Assembly: GCF_003993795.1 (NCBI RefSeq)
Contig: NZ_RWKV01000008.1
Location: 248,001 to 312,000 of the forward strand
Length of the DNA: 64,000 bases
Direction of reading: 5' to 3'
Source: Aquabacter cavernae
GTDB taxonomy: Bacteria; Pseudomonadota; Alphaproteobacteria; Rhizobiales; Xanthobacteraceae
The stretch's first letter is position 1, and every line of letters begins with the position of its first letter. The translations under genes and the position numbers were made by a program. Under the pieces are notes generated by a model. That model had not been told where the DNA came from, did no database searches, and saw nothing but the letters and a program-made list of their open reading frames with translations. Of the stretch, positions 7,977 to 16,778 are shown piece by piece.

Positions 7977-8675
7977 TCAATACGCATCGGCATTGTCGAT
8001 GTGGAAATTGTAGAGCTTGCGCGCCGAGCCGTAGCGCTTGAACTCCGAGATATCGATGCCGCCCGACAGGCCCGCCGCTTCCAGCTTCTGCGCGATCAGC
8101 GCCTTGTGCTTGTCGCGCATCTGCTTCTCGACGCAATCCGCGCCGAGGCTCTTCACGGTGCCGCGCACGAACAGCTTCGCCTCATAGAGGCTGTCGCCCA
8201 AAGCCTCGCCCGCATCGCCGAACACGATCAGCGCGCCCGCCTGGCCCATGAAGGCGCTCATATGGCCCACGGAGCCCTGGACGATGATGTCCACGCCCTT
8301 CATGGAGATGCCGCAGCGGGCCGAGGCATTGCCGTCGATCCGCAGCAGGCCGCCATGGGCGGTGGCGCCCGCCGCCTGGCTGGCATCGCCCTTCACATGG
8401 ACGAAGCCGCTCATCATGTTTTCCGCGACGCCCACCCCGGCATTGCCGTGGACGATGACGCGGGCCTGCTGGTTCATGCCGGCGCAGTAATAGCCCACAT
8501 GCCCGTCCACCTCGATGGTGAGGGGGGCGTTGACGCCCGCCGCCACGGCATGGCGGCCATTGGGGTTCAGCACGCGCCAGCGGCGCGCATTGCTCTCGCC
8601 CGTGGCCTGGTGGAGCGCGGCGTTCAGCTCGCGCAGCGGCGCCGCCGCGAGGTCGAAGGTGATGTCGGCGGTCAT
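7977..8675 (-). CDS. mgsB: N-methylglutamate synthase subunit, GXGXG domain
   Basis: A 232-residue protein equivalent to the C-terminal GXGXG beta-helix domain of the glutamate synthase large subunit (GlxC/MgsB family). Repeated glycine-rich turns are seen, for example VDGHVGYYCAGMNQQARVIV, GNAGVGVAENMMSG and DIIVQGSVGHMSAFMGQAG. The domain is structural in glutamate synthase, bridging the amidotransferase and FMN domains; here it is a separate subunit. The ATG at 8675 overlaps the mgsA stop as ATGA, implying coupled translation. Confidence 0.86.
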   Translation of the reverse strand: MTADITFDLAAAPLRELNAALHQATGESNARRWRVLNPNGRHAVAAGVNAPLTIEVDGHVGYYCAGMNQQARVIVHGNAGVGVAENMMSGFVHVKGDASQAAGATAHGGLLRIDGNASARCGISMKGVDIIVQGSVGHMSAFMGQAGALIVFGDAGEALGDSLYEAKLFVRGTVKSLGADCVEKQMRDKHKALIAQKLEAAGLSGGIDISEFKRYGSARKLYNFHIDNADAY

Positions 8676-9568
8676 TGGGCGCGGTCCCAGAAATAGACGG
8701 TGGCGGGCTCGGGCTCGAAGACCTTGGCCTGGGCGATGCCCGGCAGGTCCACCAGCGCACGATATTCGGAGCCGAAGGCCACGTAGCGGTCAGTCTCGGC
8801 CATGACGGCGGGCTTGCAGGCGATGGGATCGCGCAGCACGCCGAAGCCGCTTTCCGTGCCCACCACGAAGGTGAAGAAGCCGTCCAGGTCCTTCAGGCCC
8901 GCTTCCAGCGCCGCGCCCAGGGACGCGCCCTCGCGCATGCGCCAGGTGAGATAGCCGGCGGCCACCTCGCTGTCATTGTCGGTGGCGAAGGCGATGCCCT
9001 CGCGCCGCAGCGCCCGGCGCAGGTCGTTATGGTTGGAGAGCGAGCCGTTATGCACGAGACACTGGTCGGCGCCCGTGGAGAAGGGATGGGCGCCCGCCGT
9101 GGTCACGGCGCTTTCCGTGGCCATGCGGGTGTGGCCGATGCCGTGGGTGCCGCGCATGCCCTCAAGGCCGAACCTCCCGGCGACATCGCGGGGCAGGCCG
9201 ATTTCCTTGAAGATCTCCATGCGCGCGCCCGCGCCCACCACCGCCACGTCCGGGTGGGCGGCCAGCGCCGCGCGCACCTCGGCCTCATGGGCGACGGGAA
9301 CCTCGATGATCGCATGGGTGGAGCGCACCGCCACCTTGGGTGCGCCGCCCGAGGACAAGGAGAGCGAGTTGGCGAGGCCCTGGAAATCATAGCCCTCGGC
9401 GGCGCGCAGCGAGAGCTTCACATGGCCCGGCGCGCCATCGCCATAAACAGCGAAACCGGCGCTGTCCGGCCCCCGGTCCGTCATCACGCAAAGCATGGAG
9501 GCAAGCATGGCGCCGAGATCCGGCTCCAGCTTAGGGTCCTTCAGGAAAAGTCCGACAATTCCGCACAT
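8672..9568 (-). CDS. mgsA: N-methylglutamate synthase subunit, class II glutamine amidotransferase domain
   Basis: A 298-residue Ntn-type class II amidotransferase (GlxB/MgsA family). The ATG at 9568 gives MCGIVGLFL, placing the nucleophilic Cys at position 2 after methionine removal; the frame is open further upstream, but this start is dictated by chemistry. GHTRMATESAV and VHNGSLSNHNDLRRAL are the conserved substrate-binding segments. In this pathway it would act on gamma-glutamylmethylamide in place of glutamine. It heads the mgsABC unit and is preceded by an AT-rich 121-bp spacer carrying a palindrome also found before the cupin regulator gene. Confidence 0.87.
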   Translation of the reverse strand: MCGIVGLFLKDPKLEPDLGAMLASMLCVMTDRGPDSAGFAVYGDGAPGHVKLSLRAAEGYDFQGLANSLSLSSGGAPKVAVRSTHAIIEVPVAHEAEVRAALAAHPDVAVVGAGARMEIFKEIGLPRDVAGRFGLEGMRGTHGIGHTRMATESAVTTAGAHPFSTGADQCLVHNGSLSNHNDLRRALRREGIAFATDNDSEVAAGYLTWRMREGASLGAALEAGLKDLDGFFTFVVGTESGFGVLRDPIACKPAVMAETDRYVAFGSEYRALVDLPGIAQAKVFEPEPATVYFWDRAQ

Positions 9569-9677
9569 ACCGCGCTCCTGGCCCCACGCGGTGTCCCGAA
9601 CAGGGGACGTCAGGGGCATCCGGGAAAAGAGGTACGGCGGGTCGTTGTCATCGTCAATGCGAAAAGAATATTTTTTT

Positions 9678-9694
9678 CCTGGAAAGAAACTATC
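9678..9694. promoter_or_regulatory. TTTCC-T-GGAAA palindrome upstream of mgsA
   Basis: TTTCCTGGAAA lies in the AT-rich spacer upstream of mgsA and is followed by GAAACTATC. The same GGAAA..AAACTATC elements occur just upstream of the neighbouring XRE gene (10388-10408), suggesting a shared operator for the XRE-cupin protein. Confidence 0.4.
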
Positions 9695-10373
9695 GCCGTT
9701 CGTCCCGGGCATAGACGATGACGGAGAGATAGCTCATGGGCCGCACCAGCAGCGCCTCGGGGCCGTGGGCGGCGCCGGAATCGAACATGAGCGAATCCCC
9801 CGGCCGCAGGTGATACGCGCGGTCGGCGTGGCGATACATCACCTCGCCGGAGAGCATGAAGATGAACTCCACGCCCGCATGCCGGAACTCCGTATAGGGC
9901 ACCGCCTCTTCCGACAGGGTGATAAGATAGGGCTCGATGACGATGTCGCCACCCAGGCCATGGCCCAGCAATTCATACTGGTGGCCGACCTTGGTGCCGC
10001 GCCGCTCGATGACCACGCCCTGGCCCGCGCGCACGAACGAGCAGTCGCGCCGCTCCTCGAACGCTGAGAACAGGGTGGTGATGGGCACGTTCAGCGCCTT
10101 GGCGATGGATTGCAGCGTGGAGAGGGACGGGGAGATCTGGCCGTTCTCGATCTTGGAGAGCATGCCCACGGAGATGCTCGCGGCGCCCGCAAGGTCGGAG
10201 ACGGTGAGGTCCAGATGGCGCCGGAGCGCGCGCACCTGCGCACCCAGGGCGCTTTCCAGCGTGCCCTCCCGCGCCGCCGGGGCGCCGGAGCCGGTGTGAT
10301 AGGCGGTGGGGTCAGCCTGCGCCCCTGCCGTTCCCGTCGCCGCGTCCGCGACCTTGGCCTTGCGTTCCGCCAC
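9690..10373 (-). CDS. XRE-family regulator with C-terminal cupin domain
   Basis: A 227-residue regulator. A helix-turn-helix spans roughly residues 45-100 (LTVSDLAGAASISVGMLSKI), and a cupin sensor domain occupies the C-terminal half (HAGVEFIFMLSGEVMYRH, LRPGDSLMFDSGAAHG). Members of this architecture usually repress catabolic operons for amines or amino acids and bind a small ligand in the cupin barrel. The first 40 residues are Ala-rich and probably disordered. It directly precedes mgsA on the same strand and probably controls it; GTTTCC/GGAAAC dyads lie before both genes. Confidence 0.86.
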   Translation of the reverse strand: MAERKAKVADAATGTAGAQADPTAYHTGSGAPAAREGTLESALGAQVRALRRHLDLTVSDLAGAASISVGMLSKIENGQISPSLSTLQSIAKALNVPITTLFSAFEERRDCSFVRAGQGVVIERRGTKVGHQYELLGHGLGGDIVIEPYLITLSEEAVPYTEFRHAGVEFIFMLSGEVMYRHADRAYHLRPGDSLMFDSGAAHGPEALLVRPMSYLSVIVYARDERR

Positions 10374-10387
10374 CCGCTGTCATCCTT

Positions 10388-10404
10388 GTTTCCGCTCAGG
10401 AAAC
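10388..10404. promoter_or_regulatory. Perfect GTTTCC-N5-GGAAAC dyad before the XRE-cupin gene
   Basis: GTTTCC (10388-10393) and GGAAAC (10399-10404) form a perfect dyad 15 bp upstream of the XRE-cupin start, followed by TATCC. Its position fits an autoregulatory operator. Confidence 0.45.
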
Positions 10405-10684
10405 TATCCGTGATCGGGAAGGGTGGAAAGAGGGCCTGTGCCGCAGCTCATCCCGCACGGGTGCCGGAGGCGTGCGCGGCCCGGCTCGCGGGTGATCTCC
10501 AGCACCTCTTCCAGGTCGGCGCAGTCCGGAATGTAGAAGCCGAGCAATGGCTCCTTGCTCCGGGCGCAACACGTCCGCCGGAAAAATCCTCGCGCGCCTT
10601 TGGGCTCACCTTTGTAGTGCATGGGTCACGCGGGGCGGCTAGAGACGTGCGGTGTTACCGTGTATCCGCGGCCGGGGAAAAGCG
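10405..10684. other. Intergenic region between the XRE regulator and dctA
   Basis: About 280 bp between divergent genes. Apart from the possible YCII remnant, no gene, clear promoter or structured RNA was recognised. Confidence 0.4.
10430..10560 (-). pseudogene. Possible remnant of a YCII-domain protein
   Basis: An open frame of 72 codons (10404-10622, minus strand) contains PLLGFYIPDCADLEEVLEIT, which resembles the C-terminal half of YCII/YciI-like proteins. The upstream half of such a domain is absent and the end runs into the regulator's promoter. It may be a decayed fragment or chance similarity. Confidence 0.2.
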
Positions 10685-11974
10685 ATGCGGCGTCCTTTCT
10701 ACAAGATCCTTTACGTGCAGGTGCTGATCGCGGTGGCGGCGGGCATTCTGCTCGGCCACTTCCTGCCCCATGCGGGCGAGGCCATGAAGCCGTTCGGCGA
10801 CGGCTTCATCAAGCTGGTGAAGATGATCATCGCGCCCGTGGTGTTCTGCACCGTGGTGGTGGGCATCGCCAATATGGGCGACGTGAAGAAGGTGGGCCGG
10901 GTCGGCGGCAAGGCGCTGATCTATTTCGAGGTGGTCTCCTCCGTCGCCCTGGTGATCGGCCTGCTGGTGGGCAAGATCGTGCAGCCCGGCGCGGGCTTCA
11001 ACGTGGATGCCTCCACGCTGGACGCCAAGTCCATCTCCGCCTTCACCTCCGGGGCATCCCATTCCTCCTTCACCGACTTCCTGCTGCACATCATCCCGGA
11101 CACCATCGTCGGCGCGCTGGCGCAGGGCGAGATCCTCCAGGTGCTGTTCGTGGCGATCCTCACCGGCTTCGCGCTCAGCGCCATGGGCCCGGCGGGCGAG
11201 CCCGTGCTGCGGGCGGTGAAGGCGGCGGAGCAGGTGATCTTCACCATCGTCGGCATCGTCATGCGCGCGGCGCCCGTGGGCGCGTTCGGCGCCATGGCGT
11301 TCACCATCGGCGCCTACGGCCTCGCCTCCATCGGCAACCTGCTGGAGCTGATCGCCACCTTCTATCTCACCGCCTTGCTGTTCGTGTTGATCGTGCTGGG
11401 GCTGATCGCGCGCGTGGTGGGTTTCTCCATCCTCAAGCTGCTGCGCTACATCAAGGAAGAGCTGCTGATCGTGCTCGGCACCTCCTCCTCGGAAAGCGCG
11501 CTGCCGGCGCTCATGCGCAAGCTGGAGCATGCCGGCGCACCCAAGGGCGTCGTCTCCCTGGTGGTGCCCACGGGCTATTCGTTCAATCTGGACGGCACCA
11601 ACATCTACATGACCCTGGCGACGCTGTTCATCGCCCAGGCCACCAACACCCCGCTCACCCTGGAACACGAACTGATGATCCTGGCGGTGGCCATGCTCAC
11701 CTCCAAGGGCGCGGCGGCGGTGGCGGGCGGCGGCTTCATCACGCTCGCGGCCACGCTCCAGGTGGTGCCGGAAATTCCCGTGGTGGGCATCGCGCTGATC
11801 CTGGGCGTGGACCGCTTCATGTCGGAATGCCGCTCGCTCACCAATTTCGTGGGCAATGCGGTGGCGACCCTGGTGGTGGCCCGCTGGGAAGGCGAACTGG
11901 ACCTCGCCCGCCTCAATGCGGTGCTGAACGGGTCCGTGGAAACGCCCGCCGAGCCGCTTTCCACCCCGCGCTGA
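10685..11974 (+). CDS. dctA: C4-dicarboxylate:cation symporter DctA
   Basis: A 429-residue inner-membrane symporter of the DAACS family that imports succinate, fumarate and malate. Conserved signatures are present: the serine-rich re-entrant loop [28 protein letters not shown] in TM7, and [19 protein letters not shown] in TM8. The ATG at 10685 ([10 protein letters not shown]) follows GGGGAAAAG and is preferred to an in-frame upstream codon at 10652. Length is typical. It stands alone, with a REPIN-like repeat downstream; no dctBD two-component genes are in the window. Confidence 0.93.
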   Translation: MRRPFYKILYVQVLIAVAAGILLGHFLPHAGEAMKPFGDGFIKLVKMIIAPVVFCTVVVGIANMGDVKKVGRVGGKALIYFEVVSSVALVIGLLVGKIVQPGAGFNVDASTLDAKSISAFTSGASHSSFTDFLLHIIPDTIVGALAQGEILQVLFVAILTGFALSAMGPAGEPVLRAVKAAEQVIFTIVGIVMRAAPVGAFGAMAFTIGAYGLASIGNLLELIATFYLTALLFVLIVLGLIARVVGFSILKLLRYIKEELLIVLGTSSSESALPALMRKLEHAGAPKGVVSLVVPTGYSFNLDGTNIYMTLATLFIAQATNTPLTLEHELMILAVAMLTSKGAAAVAGGGFITLAATLQVVPEIPVVGIALILGVDRFMSECRSLTNFVGNAVATLVVARWEGELDLARLNAVLNGSVETPAEPLSTPR

Positions 11975-12040
11975 GGGTTATGCAGGTGCTGGGGGCGGCG
12001 GGGTGAGGCGGGCCGCCCTCGGATGGTGCGAGCGCGATTT

Positions 12041-12149
12041 CCCCCTCCCAACCCTCCCCCGCAAGCGGGAGAGGGCTTTGCCGGGCGCAGCCTATCCTCC
12101 GAGCGCGACAGGTCTCCTCTCCAGCTTGCGCGGGAGGGGGCAGGGAAGG
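12041..12149. repeat. REPIN-like inverted repeat, copy 2
   Basis: It starts CCCCCTCCCAACCCTCCCCC, contains CCCGCAAGCGGGAGAGGG, and ends with the inverted arm CAGCTTGCGCGGGAGGGGGC. It lies between dctA and moaE, which converge here. Confidence 0.75.
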
Positions 12150-12235
12150 TTGGAGATAGAAAAGGGGGCGTTCCGCGAAAAGCCTTGAGGCCGGGTAGTA
12201 TTTTCTGAACGGTCGGAACGCTTCCTGGTCAGGCT

Positions 12236-12718
12236 TCAGTCCGCCTGCCAGCGGGCGGCGGCGTGGTCGTCGCTGTCCTTGGCCGCCACCCAGTCGCCGC
12301 CGTCGGCGCGCTCTTCCTTTTTCCAGAAGGGCGCGCTGGTCTTCAGCCAGTCCATGAGGAAGCTCGCGGCGCTGAAGGCCGCCTCCCGGTGGGCCGAGGC
12401 GGTCACCACCAGAACGATCTGCTCGCCCGGCACGATGCGGCCGAAGCGGTGGATGATGGAGGCGCCCAGCAGCGGCCAGCGGGCGCGGGCCTCCTCCATG
12501 AGCCGCTCCATCTCGGCTTCCGCCATGCCGGGATAATGCTCCAGCACCAGAGCCGTGAGCGGCGTGGCCGCGCCGTCCGCGCTCTTGTCCGCCCGGCAGA
12601 AGCCGGTGAAGGACACGACGGCCCCCACATCGCCCGTCCCCGAAAGCGCGGCGATCTCGGCGGCCGCGTCGAACGGCTCGGCCTGCACGCGCACGCGGAA
12701 GGGAAGGGGAGCGGTCAT
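12236..12718 (-). CDS. moaE: Molybdopterin synthase catalytic (large) subunit MoaE
   Basis: A 160-residue MoaE protein, which with thiocarboxylated MoaD converts precursor Z (cPMP) to molybdopterin in the cytoplasm. The conserved C-terminal segment DWLKTSAPFWKKEE carries the catalytic lysines, and HRFGRIVPGEQIVLVV is the standard core. It is the last gene of the leftward uvrC-pgsA-moaD-moaE cluster and starts 2 bp after the moaD stop. Length is normal for the family. Confidence 0.94.
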   Translation of the reverse strand: MTAPLPFRVRVQAEPFDAAAEIAALSGTGDVGAVVSFTGFCRADKSADGAATPLTALVLEHYPGMAEAEMERLMEEARARWPLLGASIIHRFGRIVPGEQIVLVVTASAHREAAFSAASFLMDWLKTSAPFWKKEERADGGDWVAAKDSDDHAAARWQAD

Positions 12719-12720
12719 GG

Positions 12721-12972
12721 TCAGCCCCCGGTCATGGGGGGGAAGAAGGCCACTTCCCGTGCCCCCGCCAGCAGGGTTTCGGGCTTCACATGGCGCCGGT
12801 CCAGGGCCGCGCGCACCACACCGGGCTTCTCGAACGCATGAGCATGGCCCGGCCCCCGGCCCGCCAGCCAGGCGGCGAGATCGGCCACCGTGCGCACGCT
12901 CTCGGGCGGGCTCACCTCTTCTTCCGCGAGGCCCACGCGCTCGCGCAGCCAGGCGAAATAGAGAACCTTCAT
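12721..12972 (-). CDS. moaD: Molybdopterin synthase sulfur carrier subunit MoaD
   Basis: An 83-residue ubiquitin-fold sulfur carrier. It starts MKVLYFAWLRERVG and ends FFPPMTGG; the terminal Gly-Gly is thiocarboxylated and donates sulfur to MoaE. The ATG at 12972 overlaps the pgsA stop by one base (TGATG), so translation is probably coupled. The length matches MoaD. Confidence 0.93.
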   Translation of the reverse strand: MKVLYFAWLRERVGLAEEEVSPPESVRTVADLAAWLAGRGPGHAHAFEKPGVVRAALDRRHVKPETLLAGAREVAFFPPMTGG

Positions 12973-13607
12973 CAGGCCTCCTCCACCAGATGGCGCGCCC
13001 CGGCCCGGAAATAGTCGAACCCGGTATAGATGGTGAGCACCGCCGACACCCACAGAAGGGTGAGGCCGATGAGCGTGATGCCGGGCACCAGCTTGTCGCC
13101 CGCCGGCCCCGCCAGGAGGACGCCCACCGCCACCAGCTGGAGCGTGGTCTTCCATTTGGCGAGCCGGGAGACCGGCACGCTCACGCGCAGCTCCGCCAGG
13201 AACTCCCGCAGGCCGGAGACCAGGATCTCGCGGCACAGGATGACCACCGCCGCCCAGAGCGACCAGCCCCGGATGGTGCCGTCGGACGCCAGCATGAGCA
13301 GGCTGGTGGAGACCAGCAGCTTGTCGGCGATGGGGTCCAGCATGCGGCCGATGGCCGATTGCTGGGAGAGGGCGCGGGCGAGATACCCGTCGAAGAAATC
13401 CGTGACGGCGGCGGCGATGAACAGGCCCAGCGCCACCCAGCGCAGCCAGACACCGCCATGCAGGATGTCGGCCCAGAACAGGCAGGCCGCCACCAGCGGC
13501 ACCGCCGCGCAGCGGGAATAGGTGAGGAGGTTGGGCAGCGACAGGGCGCCGCCGCGTCCGGCGGGGCGCTCAGAGGCAGGGCGTGTCGTGGCGTCGGCCA
13601 TGTCCAT
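12972..13607 (-). CDS. pgsA: CDP-diacylglycerol--glycerol-3-phosphate 3-phosphatidyltransferase
   Basis: A 211-residue membrane enzyme making phosphatidylglycerophosphate from CDP-diacylglycerol. The CDP-alcohol phosphotransferase motif is intact: DFFDGYLARALSQQSAIGRM followed by LDPIADKL, matching DG(x)2AR(x)8G(x)3D(x)3D. Several hydrophobic segments surround it. Start candidates are ATG 13607 (MDMADATT) and 13601; the first has AGAG upstream. It is sandwiched between uvrC and moaD, an arrangement seen across Hyphomicrobiales. Confidence 0.92.
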   Translation of the reverse strand: MDMADATTRPASERPAGRGGALSLPNLLTYSRCAAVPLVAACLFWADILHGGVWLRWVALGLFIAAAVTDFFDGYLARALSQQSAIGRMLDPIADKLLVSTSLLMLASDGTIRGWSLWAAVVILCREILVSGLREFLAELRVSVPVSRLAKWKTTLQLVAVGVLLAGPAGDKLVPGITLIGLTLLWVSAVLTIYTGFDYFRAGARHLVEEA

Positions 13608-13703
13608 TCGATCTGCTCTTGTGCTGCCCTCAGGCAGCAAGGGGAGTGTGCACCCGGAAGCGGGCGGGGTCGAGGCGGCTGCGCCGACATCGCCCGATCC
13701 GGA

Positions 13704-15758
13704 TCATTGCGGCGGCTGCTCGTGGAAATAGCCGTAGATGGCCATTGCCGTCGAGGCATTGATTCCATCCACCTGCTCAAGATCGGCCAGCGAGGCGCGC
13801 TCGATGGCCTTCAACGTGCCGAAATGGCGCAGCAAAGCGCGCTTTCGCGTGGGGCCGACGCCGGGAATGGACTGGAGCCCCGCCTCGCTGATGGCCTTCT
13901 TGCGCCGCGCCCGGTGGGAACCGATGGCGAAGCGGTGCGCCTCGTCGCGCAGGCGCTGGATGAAATAGAGAACCGGGTCGCGCGGCTCCATGCGGAACGG
14001 TGCGCGGCCGGGAATGTGGAACAGCTCGCGCCCCGCCTCCCGGTCCATGCCCTTGGCGATGCCCACCATGGGCACATGGGTGACGCCCAGTTCCCGCGCC
14101 ACCTCCAAAGCTGCATTGAGCTGGCCCTGGCCGCCGTCGATGAGGACGAGGTCGGGCCACACGCCCGGCTCCTCCGCCACCGCATCCTGCGGGGTGTCGG
14201 CCAACTGGGCCTCGCCATCCGGCCCATCCTGGGGGAGGGGGCCGGGGGGCGCCTCCTTCAGCAGGCGCGAGAAGCGGCGATGCAGTACCTCGCGCATCAT
14301 GCCGTAATCGTCGCCGGGGGTGAGGTCGGCGGACTTGATGTTGAACTTGCGGTACTGATTCTTCCGGAATCCCTCGGGCCCCGCCACGATCATGCCGCCC
14401 ACCGCATTGGTGCCCATGATGTGGGAATTGTCATAGACCTCGATGCGGCGCGGAGTGGCGGGAAGGCCGAAGGCAGTGGCCAGCCCGTCCAGCAGGCGCG
14501 TCTGGGTGGCGGTCTCGGCCAGCTTGCGGCCCAGTGCCTCGCGCGCATTCTGCATGGCGTGGTCCACCAGGTCGCGCTTCTCGCCGCGCCGGGGCACCGC
14601 GACCTCCACCTTATATCCGGAGCGGGCGCTCAGCGCCTCGGCGAGAAGCTCGCGCTCCTCCACCTCATGGCTCACCAGCACGAGGCGGGGGCAGGGCTTG
14701 TCCTCGTAGAATTGCGAGAGGAAGGCGCCCAGCACCTCGGCCTCGCTCAGGGAGCGGTCGGCGCGGGGATAATAAGCGCGGTTGCCCCAGTTCTGGCCGG
14801 TGCGGAAGAAGAACACCTCCACGCAGGTGGCACCGCCCTCCTGGTGGCAGGCGAACACGTCCGCCTCCTCCACGGAGCGCGGATTGATTCCCTGGCTGCC
14901 CTGGACGGCGGACAAAGCGGCGAGGCGATCCCGCAGGCGCGCCGCGCGCTCGAATTCCAGCGCCTCGGCGGCCACTTCCATTTCGCGGGCCAGTTCCTCC
15001 TTCACCGTGCGCGAGCGGCCGGAGAGGAAGGCGCGGGCCTCGCGCACCAGTTCGGCATAGTCCGTATGGCTCAGTTCCCCCGTGCAGGGGCCGGAGCAGC
15101 GCTTGATCTGGAACAGCAGGCAGGGGCGCGTGCGATTCTCGTAATAGCTGTCCGAGCAGGAGCGCAGCAAAAACGCCCGCTGGAGCGCGTTGATGGTGCG
15201 ATCCACCGCCCAGACGCTGGCGAAGGGGCCGTAATAATCCCCCGGCCGGCTGCGCGCGCCCCGGTGCTTCACGATCTGGGGCGAGGCGTGGTCGGCGGTG
15301 ATGAGGATGTAGGGAAACGACTTGTCGTCGCGCAGCAGCACGTTGAAGCGCGGCTTCAGCTGCTTGATGAGGTTGGCCTCCAGCAGCAGCGCTTCCGGCT
15401 CGGTGCGCGTGGAGACGAATTCCATGGAGGCGGTGGCCGCGATCATGCGGGCGATGCGATTCGTATGGCCCACGGGCCGCGTATAGCTGAGCACCCGCTT
15501 CTTGATGCTCTTGGCCTTGCCCACATAGAGAACCGTGCCGTCCGCCGCGATCATGCGGTAGACGCCGGGACTCAGCGGCGCGTGCCGGGCCGCCTGGGTG
15601 ATGGCCGCGCGCCCGAGCGCCAGCGGGCCTTCCTCCACCAGCCCTTCGTCTTCGGAGGCGAGCAGAAGCAGCGCCTCCTCCTCCGTCTCGGGGACCTCGG
15701 GGAGGACGGACGGGTCAAGGTCGTCGGCGGGCGGAGACTGGGGCGGGCGGGCACTCAT
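13704..15758 (-). CDS. uvrC: Excinuclease ABC subunit UvrC
   Basis: A 684-residue nucleotide-excision-repair endonuclease. An acidic N-terminal extension of about 60 residues precedes the GIY-YIG nuclease domain ([19 protein letters not shown]). A zinc-like Cys cluster ([13 protein letters not shown]), a UVR motif ([15 protein letters not shown]), the RNase H-like C-terminal nuclease and terminal helix-hairpin-helices ([15 protein letters not shown]) follow. An extra Pro/Asp-rich loop, [19 protein letters not shown], is inserted before [15 protein letters not shown]. The ATG at 15758 is taken because upstream codons are Arg/Pro-rich and unlike UvrC. It leads the uvrC-pgsA-moaD-moaE cluster. 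Confidence 0.95.
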   Translation of the reverse strand: MSARPPQSPPADDLDPSVLPEVPETEEEALLLLASEDEGLVEEGPLALGRAAITQAARHAPLSPGVYRMIAADGTVLYVGKAKSIKKRVLSYTRPVGHTNRIARMIAATASMEFVSTRTEPEALLLEANLIKQLKPRFNVLLRDDKSFPYILITADHASPQIVKHRGARSRPGDYYGPFASVWAVDRTINALQRAFLLRSCSDSYYENRTRPCLLFQIKRCSGPCTGELSHTDYAELVREARAFLSGRSRTVKEELAREMEVAAEALEFERAARLRDRLAALSAVQGSQGINPRSVEEADVFACHQEGGATCVEVFFFRTGQNWGNRAYYPRADRSLSEAEVLGAFLSQFYEDKPCPRLVLVSHEVEERELLAEALSARSGYKVEVAVPRRGEKRDLVDHAMQNAREALGRKLAETATQTRLLDGLATAFGLPATPRRIEVYDNSHIMGTNAVGGMIVAGPEGFRKNQYRKFNIKSADLTPGDDYGMMREVLHRRFSRLLKEAPPGPLPQDGPDGEAQLADTPQDAVAEEPGVWPDLVLIDGGQGQLNAALEVARELGVTHVPMVGIAKGMDREAGRELFHIPGRAPFRMEPRDPVLYFIQRLRDEAHRFAIGSHRARRKKAISEAGLQSIPGVGPTRKRALLRHFGTLKAIERASLADLEQVDGINASTAMAIYGYFHEQPPQ

Positions 15759-15964
15759 GCCCCAGAAGTAAGGCGTCGGAGGCGCGAGGGCCAGGGGTGG
15801 CCCGTGCCCGTTTACCGGCCGTTCACCGCGCCGCCTAACCACTGATTCACCACGCTTTCGCATGGTGCAGTGCAAGGGCTTGGTGGCCAGACTTCGTTTG
15901 CCTTTTCGCCCTAACCCTGTCGGAAAGCACGCGGCTGAGGCCGCCGGGCTGAAAGGAGTTGACG

Positions 15965-16570
15965 ATGAAATACCGTCTCGTGGCGGGCTTGGCCGCGCTG
16001 GGGGCGCTGGCGCTTCCGGCCGCCGCGGCCGACATGAACGGCTATGGCTACGCGCCTGCGGCGCCGGTGGGGCCCATGTCGTGGACCGGCTTCTATATCG
16101 GCGCCAATGCGGGCTATGGCTGGGGCACGGCCGGGCCCTATTCCCCGGGCGGCTTCCTGGGCGGGCTCCAGGCTGGATACAATTTGCAGTTTGCCGGTTC
16201 CGCCTTCGTGGCGGGCCTGGAAACGGACCTCGCCTGGACCGGCATGAATGAGGGCCCGTACAGCGTCAATTATATCGGCACCGTGCGCGCGCGGCTGGGA
16301 TTCGCGTTTGAACGCTTCCTCGCCTACGGCACGGCCGGCCTTGCTTACGGTGCCGGGCAGTATGAAATCGCAGGTCTGAACAATGACCAGACCCATTGGG
16401 GCTGGACCATTGGTGTCGGCGGCGAGTTTGCCTTGGACCGTAACTGGAGTGCCAAGGCTGAATATCTGTACGTTGATCTTGGTAGTTCAACGTACAATTC
16501 TTTGATCGGACCCGCCTCCGTTGGGTTTGATGGAAACATTATCAGGGGAGGCGTGAACTATCGTTTCTGA
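15965..16570 (+). CDS. Outer-membrane beta-barrel protein, Omp25/31 type (1)
   Basis: A 201-residue porin-like protein with a signal peptide ([20 protein letters not shown], then AA/D) and the family signature [16 protein letters not shown], ending in the aromatic VNYRF expected of an outer-membrane barrel. AAGGAG at 15953-15957 sets the ATG at 15965. The family supplies abundant surface proteins in alphaproteobacteria; no specific substrate can be assigned. From about 16370 onward the codons become distinctly poorer in G+C than the first half, unlike its neighbours. It is the first of three related genes in a row. Confidence 0.86.
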   Translation: MKYRLVAGLAALGALALPAAAADMNGYGYAPAAPVGPMSWTGFYIGANAGYGWGTAGPYSPGGFLGGLQAGYNLQFAGSAFVAGLETDLAWTGMNEGPYSVNYIGTVRARLGFAFERFLAYGTAGLAYGAGQYEIAGLNNDQTHWGWTIGVGGEFALDRNWSAKAEYLYVDLGSSTYNSLIGPASVGFDGNIIRGGVNYRF

Positions 16571-16656
16571 ACCGTTAACGCAGATAGTGTGTGCGGAAAC
16601 GCCGATCTGCGAACGATTTGTGACCAGTCTTGAACGGTTTTGTGTTCACATATAGG
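16569..16656 (+). promoter_or_regulatory. Direct repeats and possible promoter before the second porin gene
   Basis: GAACCGTTAACG (16569), GAACGATTTGTG (16611) and GAACGGTTTTGTG (16632) are spaced 42 and 21 bp apart, that is, on the same face of the helix. TTGAAC at 16630 and TATAGG at 16651 could be a weak -35/-10 pair. The spacer is AT-richer than its surroundings. Confidence 0.35.
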
Positions 16657-16778
16657 CTGTTAACCACATTCCCGCCCCGTTTTCTTAGGGGGGGTGTTGC
16701 ACTAGAGTTACAGACGACCAAGCCGGCCCGGTGTATATCCGAGCCATCGTGTTTCGTATCTCAACGAAGGGTGTATCC

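Noticed and set aside
12041..12149. Simple terminator after dctA/moaE
   Set aside because: The inverted repeat is much longer than a terminator, lacks a U-tract, and recurs at four other places with the same arms.
12555..15845. Very long open frame on the plus strand opposite moaE, pgsA and uvrC
   Set aside because: In G+C-rich DNA the strand opposite a real gene often lacks stops. Its translation is Arg/Gly/His-rich without domains, while the minus strand encodes unmistakable UvrC and PgsA.
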